In this document: piece by piece, positions 45,742 through 52,483 of the stretch
Layout: the number at the start of each line of letters is the position of its first letter
How positions within the stretch are numbered: the stretch's first letter is position 1
NCBI GenBank assembly: GCA_948444845.1
Contig: CAOJVB010000008.1
Location: 1 to 52,483 of the forward strand
Origin: an uncultured Clostridiaceae bacterium
GTDB lineage: Bacteria > Bacillota > Clostridia > TANB77 > CAG-508
DNA: 52,483 nt
Reading direction: 5' to 3'
Made by a program: the position numbers and the translations under genes
Notes under the pieces: generated by a model
Told to the model about the DNA's origin: nothing
Seen by the model: the letters and a program-made list of their open reading frames with translations, nothing else
Database searches by the model: none

Positions 45742-46795
45742 TTATTCAGCAACATAAGAATTAGATGAAATATTACCCATTGATACAGAACCATTACCAC
45801 CAGCACCACCAGCATTACCGACCTTCTCCTGTTATTGAAGTGCCACCATTAGCTGTTATAGTTCCCCTATTTAGAATTCTTTTATAGAATATATTAATAC
45901 TTCCGCCACCAGAGGCACCACCTGTATCAACTCTTCCGTTGGAGTTTGATAAAGAAGAAGTAGAAGAGGATACTCCATCTGCAGAAATAGTTCCATAATT
46001 ATCAAATGTTTTAGCATCTATTACTAATAAACCACCAGTTCCATGTCTAGCAACATAATTTACAACTGATTCTCTATATGTTGCATATGAACCACTAGGG
46101 TTACCAGTACCACCAAGTGATATTTGACCATAGCCAGAACCATTAATACTACGTACAGCTCCATCACCTCCAGAACCACCAGAATATGAAGTTCCGGTTC
46201 CACCAGAAGAAATTTTGATTCTATTTACATAAGCCCTTCCAGAACCTGTTCCACCACCACCAGTTTGCCTATTAAAACCATTGTTTCCATTATTTCCATT
46301 AGTAGAACGATTAAAGCCGGACATTTCTATTGAGGCTCCTCCAGTTGCACCAATGGCAGGGACATATTCAAATGTACCATTTTTATTACGGTATAAATAT
46401 ATGTTTTCTCTTTTAGCTTTTGCACCTCTTGCGGCCATAGAAATTGAACCATTATTTGTTAAAGTTCCAGAAGATGATATTATTAATCCCTTAGGATCAC
46501 CGTAATTTGCACTACTAGCGCAAGCTGTTAAAGTTACACCTGAATTGATTGTTAAATCTCCATTTACTCTTAACACAACAGTATTTTTAGCATAATCAGT
46601 AGCGGTTCCAACATCTGTAGAAGGGTTGCTGAATGAGTAGGTATTATTTGATAAAGTTGCACCATCTATCTGTGTTTGCCCATCTAAAACTAAATCACCA
46701 TTATATACAATGGTATTCAAATTATATGTTATTTCTGTATATAAAACAGAATTAGTTTTTGCAGCTACTTTTATACTAGGAGGTGAAGCATATGA
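45742..46795 (-). CDS. Glycine-rich surface-type protein, 5' truncated (needs a +1 shift)
   Basis: The open frame runs from about 46795 with no credible start: it begins SYASPPSIKVAAKTNSVLYT with no ribosome site or signal peptide. The nearest possible start is a TTG at 46718-46720. The body resembles repetitive beta-helix/adhesin-like proteins (LRVNGDLTINSGVTLTACAS and LTNNGSISMAARGAKAKREN) and then becomes glycine-rich (GGSGGDGAVRSINGSGYGQI). The zero frame ends GEG-R at CGG TAA (45815). Skipping the C continues GNAGGAGGNGSVSMGN and stops at 45742. The extension keeps the same Gly/Asn/Ser style, so it is very likely real. The missing N-terminus suggests a damaged gene. Confidence 0.65.
45818..45820 (-). 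other. CGG +1 frameshift site in the glycine-rich gene
   Basis: The minus-strand context is GGA GAA GGT C|GGT AAT GCT GGT GGT. In the zero frame CGG is followed by TAA, exactly as in ftsW. Confidence 0.7.
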
Positions 46796-47336
46796 CTAAA
46801 AATCCTTATTATAGGTTCCATAGCATTTTCATAATTAGTGCTACGATTATTGAAATAGTAATTTAAAAAAATATTTAGGTGCATTGGCATCTTATAATAT
46901 TTATATTTTCAATCCATCTAGCTATAAACTAGATATCATAGTAGGGTATGGTGTATTTGCTATGTTTTTTACTTTTATAGTAATACTAATGTACCATGAT
47001 AGTATAAGAAAAATTAGGAAATATAAAAAAGCTATAAAATTAGGGGAGAAATATAGAGTACGTGCATTAAAAGTAAGCATTAAAAATCATTTCGGTAAAG
47101 TTAACAAGAGATATGACAATAAGAGAAGAACATATACAATTATAAATGTTGTTTGCCAAGATTTAAAAAGTGGAAACATTATTAATGCAAATATTGAATT
47201 TCAAACATTCATATCATATTTTAAGAAGGATTGTACTTTTGATATCTATGTATTAAATAATAATGCGACAATAGACTATGAATCTTTTGAATATTCTTCT
47301 AATGAAAAGATAGATATTAAGCATGAAAGGATATAA
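46792..47336 (+). pseudogene. Two-helix membrane protein, apparently frameshifted
   Basis: AGGAGGTGAAGCAT before the ATG at 46792 is an excellent ribosome site. The first frame gives MTKNPYYRFHSIFIISATII and stops at 46864. Another frame continues through LKKYLGALASYNIYIFNP, a second helix (LDIIVGYGVFAMFFTFIVIL) and a basic cytoplasmic domain (KAIKLGEKYRVRALKVSIKN) to 47336. That topology resembles DUF3592-like proteins, so a single-base deletion near 46855-46870, beside an A7 run, is likely. No CGG is involved. If the second part is used alone it would need a TTG start at 46884. Confidence 0.45.
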
Positions 47337-47390
47337 CATAAAATTATGCTATATGTAATGGAAAAAGAGTTATTAATGAAAATCTTGAAG

Positions 47391-47421
47391 AAAAAGGTCA
47401 ACGAAAAATTGTTGACTTTTT
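47391..47421 (+). terminator. Hairpin terminator
   Basis: AAAGGTCAAC and GTTGACTTTTTTT pair across GAAAAATT and end in T7. Confidence 0.8.
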
Positions 47422-47451
47422 TTAATGTTAATATATAATATTAATATAAAA

Positions 47452-47512
47452 AAATTCCCAAAAGTGACAGATGCCTCAAAAGGAAACGTCCCCAATGGGA
47501 AAAAAGGAGAGA
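47452..47512 (+). repeat. Repeat family C copy at the adhE ribosome site
   Basis: TTCCCAAAAGTGACAGATGC, CTCAAAAGGAAACGTCCCCA, ATGGGAAAAAAGGAGAG: it is almost identical to the leuS copy, and its end is the adhE Shine-Dalgarno. Confidence 0.8.
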
Positions 47513-47519
47513 TAAAAAT

Positions 47520-50123
47520 ATGACAGATTATACAGAAGAAGAACAAAATAAAGTAAAAACAATGATTGACGACTTGGTTAAAAAGGCTAAAAAAGCATCA
47601 GAAGAATATATGAAATTAGACCAAGAACAAGTTAATAATATTGTAAAGGCAATGTCTATGGCAGGATTAGAACATCACATGGAACTTGCTAAAATGGCAG
47701 TAGAAGAAACAGGTCGTGGTATTTATGAAGACAAAATAACAAAAAATATGTTTGCAACAGAATACATTTACCACAGCATTAAATATGCTAAAACAGTAGG
47801 AGTAGTTAATGAAAATGAAGAAGAAGGATACGAAGAAATTGCAGAGCCTATTGGTATTATTGCAGGGGTTACTCCTGTGACTAACCCAACTTCTACAACA
47901 ATGTTTAAATCTATAATTTCAGCAAAAACTAGAAATGTTATTATTTTTGGTTTTCACCCATCTGCTCAAAAATGTAGTACAAGGGCAGCAGAAATTTTGA
48001 GGGAAGCAGCAGTTAAAGCAGGTGCTCCTGAAAATTGTATTTTATGGATTGAAGAGCCTTCAATACTAGCTACTTCAACACTTATGCATCACCCAGGAGT
48101 TGATCTAATACTAGCAACAGGTGGTACAGGTATGGTTAAAGCTGCATACTCATCAGGTAAGCCAGCTTTAGGTGTTGGTCCTGGTAATGTACCTTGTTAT
48201 ATAGATAAAACAGCTAAATTAAAAACTTCAGTTAATGATTTAGTTTTATCAAAATCTTTTGACAATGGTATGATTTGCGCATCAGAGCAATCTGTAATTG
48301 TTGATAATGATATTCACGAAGAATTTGAAAGATTAATGAAAGAAGCAGGATGTTATTTCTTAAGTGATGAACAAACTAGCAAATTAAGAAATAGTATGTT
48401 TATAGAAGAAAAAGGATGCGCTTTAAATGCTGATATAGTAGGAAAAAGTCCTTATGATATAGCAGGAAGAGCAGGCATAGAAGTGCCAAAAGATACAAAA
48501 GTATTAGTATTACACGAAAATGGAGTAGGTATTGAATATCCATTCTCAAAAGAAAAATTAAGTCCAGTTCTTGCATATTACATTGTTGAAAATGAAGATG
48601 AAGGAATTGATTTAGCAGAAAAATTAATAGAATTTGGAGGCTTAGGTCATAGTGCTGTTATTCACTCAGAAAATGATGAAACAATAAGAAGATTTTCTGA
48701 GAGGGTAAAAGTAGGAAGAATTATTGTTAATTCACCTTCAACGCATGGTGCAATTGGTGATATATATAACACAAATATGCCATCACTAACATTAGGTTGT
48801 GGCTCATTTGGAGGAAACTCAACAACATCAAATGTATCAAGTGTAAACTTAATTAATATTAAAAAAGTTGCGAAAAGGAGAGTTAATATGCAATGGTTTA
48901 AAGTTCCAGATAAAATATATTTTGAAGCAGGTTCAATATCATACTTAGAAAAAATGCCAGATATAACAAGAGCATTTATAGTAACAGATAAATCTATGGT
49001 AGAATTTGGTTATGTAGATAAAATATTATACCACTTAAGAAAAAGAAATGAATATGTTCATTCAGAAATATTCTCAGATGTAGAGCCAGACCCTTCTTTT
49101 GATACAATTAAAAGAGGAGTGGCAATGATGAATGAATTTAAGCCAGATGTTATTATAGCATTAGGTGGAGGTAGCCCAATAGATGCTGCAAAAGGTATGT
49201 GGCTATTCTACGAGCACCCAGATGCAGATGTAGAAGGCTTAAAACTAAAATTTATGGATATTAGAAAACGTACTTATAAATTCCCAAAACTTGGAGAAAA
49301 AGCAAAAATGGTAGCAATACCAACAACATCAGGAACAGGTTCAGAGGTTACATCATTCGCGGTAATTACAGATAAAACAATAAACAAAAAATATCCACTA
49401 GCAGACTACGAACTAACACCAGATGTAGCAATTATAGACCCAGACCTAGTAATGAGCCTTCCACAAAGAATAACAGCAGATACAGGTATGGACGTACTAA
49501 CACATGCAATAGAAGCATATGTTTCAAATATGGCATCAGACTACACAGATGGGTTAGCAGAAAAAGCAGTAGAGCTAGTATTCAAAAATTTAAGAACAGC
49601 ATATAACAACGGAAGCGATAAACACGCTCGTGAAAAAATGCACAATGCAAGTACAATAGCAGGAATGGCATTCACAAATGCATTCTTAGGAGTAAACCAC
49701 TCACTAGCACACAAAATAGGAGGAGAATTCCACTTACCACATGGAAGAATAAATGCAATATTACTTCCATATGTAATAAAATACAACGCTACTAAACCAA
49801 CAAAATTTGTATCATTCCCTAAATACGAATACTTCATAGCAGACCAAAAATATGCAGACCTATCAAGAAGAATGGGCTTCCCTGCATATACAAATGAAGA
49901 AGGAGTAAACTCACTAATAGAAGAGATTAAAAAATTAAACAGCGATTTAGGAATACCTTCATCATTTAGAGAACAAGGTGTAGATGAACAAGAATTTTTA
50001 AGCAAAGTAGATATGCTAGCAGACAGAGCTTTCGAAGACCAATGTACTACCGCAAATCCACGTCTTCCACTAGTTGAAGAGCTTAAACAAATTTTGATTG
50101 ATAGTTACTATGGAAATATGTAA
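47520..50123 (+). CDS. adhE: Bifunctional aldehyde-alcohol dehydrogenase AdhE
   Basis: AdhE reduces acetyl-CoA to acetaldehyde and then ethanol with two NADH. It has 867 aa, full length. The N-terminal CoA-acylating aldehyde dehydrogenase half has [38 protein letters not shown] and catalytic Cys in [10 protein letters not shown] (about residue 252). The linker leads to an iron-dependent alcohol dehydrogenase half starting [20 protein letters not shown]. It has [13 protein letters not shown] (about 548), [17 protein letters not shown] and iron-ligand histidines in [22 protein letters not shown] and HLPHGRIN. The two halves polymerise as spirosomes in known members. Confidence 0.97.
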   Translation: MTDYTEEEQNKVKTMIDDLVKKAKKASEEYMKLDQEQVNNIVKAMSMAGLEHHMELAKMAVEETGRGIYEDKITKNMFATEYIYHSIKYAKTVGVVNENEEEGYEEIAEPIGIIAGVTPVTNPTSTTMFKSIISAKTRNVIIFGFHPSAQKCSTRAAEILREAAVKAGAPENCILWIEEPSILATSTLMHHPGVDLILATGGTGMVKAAYSSGKPALGVGPGNVPCYIDKTAKLKTSVNDLVLSKSFDNGMICASEQSVIVDNDIHEEFERLMKEAGCYFLSDEQTSKLRNSMFIEEKGCALNADIVGKSPYDIAGRAGIEVPKDTKVLVLHENGVGIEYPFSKEKLSPVLAYYIVENEDEGIDLAEKLIEFGGLGHSAVIHSENDETIRRFSERVKVGRIIVNSPSTHGAIGDIYNTNMPSLTLGCGSFGGNSTTSNVSSVNLINIKKVAKRRVNMQWFKVPDKIYFEAGSISYLEKMPDITRAFIVTDKSMVEFGYVDKILYHLRKRNEYVHSEIFSDVEPDPSFDTIKRGVAMMNEFKPDVIIALGGGSPIDAAKGMWLFYEHPDADVEGLKLKFMDIRKRTYKFPKLGEKAKMVAIPTTSGTGSEVTSFAVITDKTINKKYPLADYELTPDVAIIDPDLVMSLPQRITADTGMDVLTHAIEAYVSNMASDYTDGLAEKAVELVFKNLRTAYNNGSDKHAREKMHNASTIAGMAFTNAFLGVNHSLAHKIGGEFHLPHGRINAILLPYVIKYNATKPTKFVSFPKYEYFIADQKYADLSRRMGFPAYTNEEGVNSLIEEIKKLNSDLGIPSSFREQGVDEQEFLSKVDMLADRAFEDQCTTANPRLPLVEELKQILIDSYYGNM

Positions 50124-50137
50124 AAGTAGCTTAAAAA

Positions 50138-50174
50138 GATACCCCAAAAGGACCAGGTCTTTTTGGGGTATTTT
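50138..50174 (+). terminator. Terminator made of the CCCCAAAAGGACCAGG repeat
   Basis: TACCCCAAAAGGACCAGGTC followed by TTTTTGGGGTATTTTT folds as a hairpin with a T-run. It is the same sequence that forms the ends of 19476-19654. Confidence 0.85.
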
Positions 50175-50201
50175 TGCAGTATTACACAAAATTAATACAA
50201 A

Positions 50202-50252
50202 AATAGAAGATGTCCTTAGCTTGATTACTGTATGGACATCTTCTATTTTTCT
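50202..50252. terminator. Long hairpin terminator
   Basis: AAAATAGAAGATGTCC and GGACATCTTCTATTTTT pair across a loop of about 18 bases between convergent genes. Confidence 0.75.
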
Positions 50253-50258
50253 TTTTTA

Positions 50259-50441
50259 TCAAATTATTCCTAAATTAATTAATCTATGTACCTGCCAATA
50301 AAGTGCATACGAATAATTGTATAACTCTATGATATCTTTTTGAATTACTTTCTCCGAGACACCAAATTTTATTGAAGTTTCTTTAAGTGAAGCATGAGTA
50401 TCAACGATATATTGTGCTTCTTCTAAGATTCTTTCAATCAT
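50259..50441 (-). CDS. SpoIIID-like helix-turn-helix protein, short
   Basis: The 60-residue product (ILEEAQYIVDTHASLKETSI, then KFGVSEKVIQKDI) aligns by eye with the helix-turn-helix of the sporulation regulator SpoIIID: YI-x-T, a -KFGVS- turn and a KD after the recognition helix. SpoIIID is normally about 80-95 aa and has a C-terminal RHLRGG-containing basic tail, which is absent here; the protein ends HRLINLGII. AGGAGG precedes the ATG. It may be a repurposed or decaying sporulation regulator. Confidence 0.65.
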   Translation of the reverse strand: MIERILEEAQYIVDTHASLKETSIKFGVSEKVIQKDIIELYNYSYALYWQVHRLINLGII

Positions 50442-50592
50442 AATAAATCCTCCTATTAATTAATAAATAAGGTTAATTAGTAACTGTAAACAATATAATT
50501 GTAATATAGTTATTACAAAAAGTCAATATAATACTTAAATCTACTGCATTAAGTATAAATATAAATATAAATATAATAATTTATAATAATTG

Positions 50593-50621
50593 TTGACTTT
50601 ACATAAATGAAGTGCTATAAT
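50593..50621 (+). promoter_or_regulatory. Strong promoter of the SH3/VanW gene
   Basis: TTGACT, exactly 17 bases, then a perfect TATAAT, 45 bases before the start codon. Confidence 0.75.
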
Positions 50622-50665
50622 AAAAAAGTATCAAAAATGATTTATATTAAAAGGAGGAAATTCAA

Positions 50666-51511
50666 ATGAGTTCTCGGAGAAAAGAAAAATGTAACAAATG
50701 GGTAAAGCTTTTTTGTTTGTTAATGGTAGCAATCATAGTATTTATACAACCGTCAACAAAAGTATTAGCAACAGAAGACATGAAAGAAGAGCCAAAGACA
50801 GCAGCACCCATTATGAGTGCGAAGGGATATGCAAAAGTTGTTAGCTCCCTTAATGTAAGGGAGGAGCCAAATACAAGTAGTAAAATTCTCGCAAAGTTAA
50901 AACCAGGAGAAATTGTAACTGTGTTTGTAACGCCAGAAGATGAATGGTTCCAGGTAGAAACACAGGAAGGAATAGTAGGTTTTGTAAAAAGTGACTATTT
51001 AGAAATTGGCTATTCAAAATTAGATAGTTACGAGCTTATATCTGTAGCAGTAATAACAAAAACAGATGGAAGCTCAGAAAACAGAAACTTCAACATGGCT
51101 CGGGCTGCTAGTTTTATTAATGGCATAGTAATACTGCCAGGAGAAGAATTTGCTTGGTATTCTACTAAAGAAACAGAAGGAATAGTAGGTCCAGCAAATG
51201 AAGAGAATGGATACAAAAAGGCTACAATAATATTAAATGGAGAACCTGTATTAGGTGACGGTGGAGGAGTGTGCCAAGTAAGTACAGCAGTATATAACTG
51301 TATATACAAAATAGGTATAGTGCCAATAGAGCATCATCACCATTCTATAGAGTCTTCATATGTAGAAGAGGGAATGGATGCGACAGTAAGCTATCCAAAT
51401 AAAAACTTTGTATTCAGAAATACAGAGGAATATCCGATAATGTTTTTTGCATATACAGACGGACCTCAAGTAGTTGTAGAAGCTTACAAAGTTTCATATT
51501 CTAACTATTGA
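50666..51511 (+). CDS. Secreted SH3 and VanW-domain protein
   Basis: This 281-residue exported protein follows a strong AAAGGAGG site. The signal peptide or N-terminal anchor is residues about 12-36, ending near STKVLATED. A bacterial SH3 domain (about 52-112: KVVSSLNVREEPNTSSKILA, then GIVGFVKSDYLEIG) probably binds the cell wall. A VanW/YoaR domain follows, with NGIVILPGEEFAWYS, GDGGGVCQVSTAVYNCIYKI, HHHHSIESSYVEEGMDATVS and FRNTEEYPIMFFAY. The VanW biochemical role is unknown; no vancomycin-resistance genes are nearby. Two in-frame CGG codons (50675, 51101) read as Arg. Confidence 0.9.
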   Translation: MSSRRKEKCNKWVKLFCLLMVAIIVFIQPSTKVLATEDMKEEPKTAAPIMSAKGYAKVVSSLNVREEPNTSSKILAKLKPGEIVTVFVTPEDEWFQVETQEGIVGFVKSDYLEIGYSKLDSYELISVAVITKTDGSSENRNFNMARAASFINGIVILPGEEFAWYSTKETEGIVGPANEENGYKKATIILNGEPVLGDGGGVCQVSTAVYNCIYKIGIVPIEHHHHSIESSYVEEGMDATVSYPNKNFVFRNTEEYPIMFFAYTDGPQVVVEAYKVSYSNY

Positions 51512-51515
51512 TTTT

Positions 51516-51556
51516 AAAGTAGGAGTTGAGTGATTATTTACTTAACTCCTACTTTA
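51516..51556 (+). terminator. Hairpin terminator
   Basis: AAAGTAGGAGTTGAGT and ACTTAACTCCTACTTT pair across 8 bases, followed by a T-rich stretch. Confidence 0.85.
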
Positions 51557-51637
51557 TTTAAATAAAAGATATCAAAACTTTAGGATAATAAGTCCCCACC
51601 CTTCAATGAACTAGTCAATAAAGGATAGGGCTTGGAA

Positions 51638-51925
51638 TTAAAACACTGGCTTGTATGAGGTAACAACTGGTTGAACATTGGTTGTGTATCTCACATGCCC
51701 GCATTTTCTGCAAGTTTGGCTCCATCGGTCGCTTGTTTCTTCTCTGTAGCCTGCGGGTTCGCAATAAATGTCGGAGCCTTGTGAGGACATTCGGTACCCA
51801 TAAGGTACACGTACCTTTTTGGGGTCATATTTAGCCTCACCATACTCGTGGTTGCAATTTTGAATTTGATGGGATACTTCTGCTAACTTTCTTTCCAGGT
51901 CCTCTTGTTGTTCTCGTAAAGTCAT
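51638..51925 (-). CDS. Small coiled-coil protein with Cys/His zinc-ribbon features
   Basis: A 95-residue protein with AAGGAGG before the ATG. Residues 1-22 form a short coiled coil (LREQQEDLERKLAEVSHQIQ). It is followed by NCNHEYGEAKYDP and, about 45 residues later, TCRKCGHVRYTTNV, giving C-x-H and C-x2-C as likely zinc ligands. The order (coiled coil, CxH, CxxC) is the same as in the gene at 8175, though the sequences differ. Codon use (CGA, GGG, GAG) is richer in GC than the neighbours, hinting at acquisition. Confidence 0.65.
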   Translation of the reverse strand: MTLREQQEDLERKLAEVSHQIQNCNHEYGEAKYDPKKVRVPYGYRMSSQGSDIYCEPAGYREETSDRWSQTCRKCGHVRYTTNVQPVVTSYKPVF

Positions 51926-52222
51926 ATCATTGTCCTCCTTAATATTAATTGATATTTGGAGGGTGTGTGCCCTCCGAAATGTTCGGAAGGCATTCCTAAA
52001 AGAAACCTTCTGACTATATCATAATATAATTTTACATAAAATGCAACAGCTTTCGGTAGAATTCTCCATAATATTTATTTAATTTAAAATAATAGAAAGA
52101 ATTTTTTATATAATTGACAAATTATTTAGAATTATAAAACAATTTTGTATACGATTTATTTCATAAAAATGTATATATATGAATATATATTTAATAAGAA
52201 TAAATTTTAGGGGGATTTTTTT
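51926..52222. other. Upstream region with a GC-rich leader hairpin
   Basis: Near 51958-51976 GGAGGG and CCCTCC form a tight hairpin. GTTCGGAAGG and CCTTCTGAC at 51980-52015 form a second imperfect one. Both would lie in the 5' leader of the minus-strand gene. The rest is AT-rich and empty. Confidence 0.4.
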
Positions 52223-52423
52223 ATGGAATACACAAAAGATGTAATTTTTAATATTAGGTATGGACAAGCAATTAAATTAAAAGAAAGGAAATGTGTAAAA
52301 AAACTGATTAATATGTATAATAATAATAAATTTATTATTAATACATTAGGGATAACTATTATATTAGTTACAATAGATGTATGGCTGGTATCTAGTTTTA
52401 TTAATTTATTAGTTACTTTATAA
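52223..52423 (+). CDS. Small membrane protein, 66 aa
   Basis: AGGGGGAT precedes the ATG. A basic soluble N-terminus (MEYTKDVIFNIRYGQAIKLK) leads to one membrane helix at about residues 40-62 (LGITIILVTIDVWLVSSFIN). The family is not recognised. Confidence 0.5.
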   Translation: MEYTKDVIFNIRYGQAIKLKERKCVKKLINMYNNNKFIINTLGITIILVTIDVWLVSSFINLLVTL

Positions 52424-52483
52424 CAATCGTGTCAATACTTTTTGAAAATTTCACTAAAAAATAGCTTTATTTTATTAGCGAAA

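Noticed and set aside
3662..45820. Reading CGG as a stop or as a fixed quadruplet codon throughout the genome
   Set aside because: Eleven in-frame CGGs in other genes would truncate or scramble plausible products, e.g. codon 4 of the secreted protein at 4771-5268.

Overview
The window looks like a chromosome segment of an uncultured, very AT-rich, Gram-positive-type Clostridia member (Firmicutes), probably an anaerobic gut fermenter. The evidence is strong purine-rich Shine-Dalgarno sites, AGA-dominated arginine usage, the Firmicutes order gdpP-rplI-dnaB-tilS-ftsH, a meso-DAP-type murE, L-lactate dehydrogenase and AdhE, an LPXTG-type surface protein, and SpoIIID/Spo0A-like regulators. TAA, TAG and TGA are all used as stops. 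I saw no rRNA, tRNA, CRISPR array, transposase or prophage gene.

Layout. 1-5 kb: the rpoC tail, a huge palindrome, a decayed ATPase, gdpP and a broken Spo0A-like regulator. 5-9 kb: accessory genes (secreted protein, ECF sigma/anti-sigma pair, small unknowns). 8.8-16 kb: rplI, dnaB, tilS, ftsH, a TSCPD protein and a dGTPase-like HD hydrolase. 16-25.6 kb: a coiled-coil lipoprotein, exonuclease III, an AI-2E family permease, a two-component system, a VWA protein, a small export protein and a cohesin-like surface protein. 25.8-31.2 kb: a reduced murein/division cluster (murE, mraY, ftsW, murG). 31.2-39.6 kb: an HExxH protein and a complete type I restriction-modification operon. 39.9-52.4 kb: ldh, leuS, adhE, a glycine-rich protein, a SpoIIID-like regulator, an SH3/VanW protein and small unknowns.

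The most striking observation is a recurrent +1 frameshift. Five genes (gdpP, the TSCPD protein, exonuclease III, ftsW and the glycine-rich protein) are each broken by one extra C directly before a glycine codon, so the zero frame reads CGG. Skipping that C restores the conserved protein every time. In about 8,800 other codons of clearly conserved genes I found no in-frame CGG, although CGT, CGA and CGC are used. Eleven CGG codons do read through normally in nine poorly conserved genes, which argues against a simple rule. This is either a CGG-associated +1 recoding system or a very specific sequence artefact.

The second theme is intergenic space filled by several dispersed repeat families. 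These are long near-perfect palindromes, a GTAGGGGCG family, elements with CCCCAAAAGGACCAGG ends that double as terminators, and a family that sits immediately before the Shine-Dalgarno of dgt, the histidine kinase, leuS and adhE.
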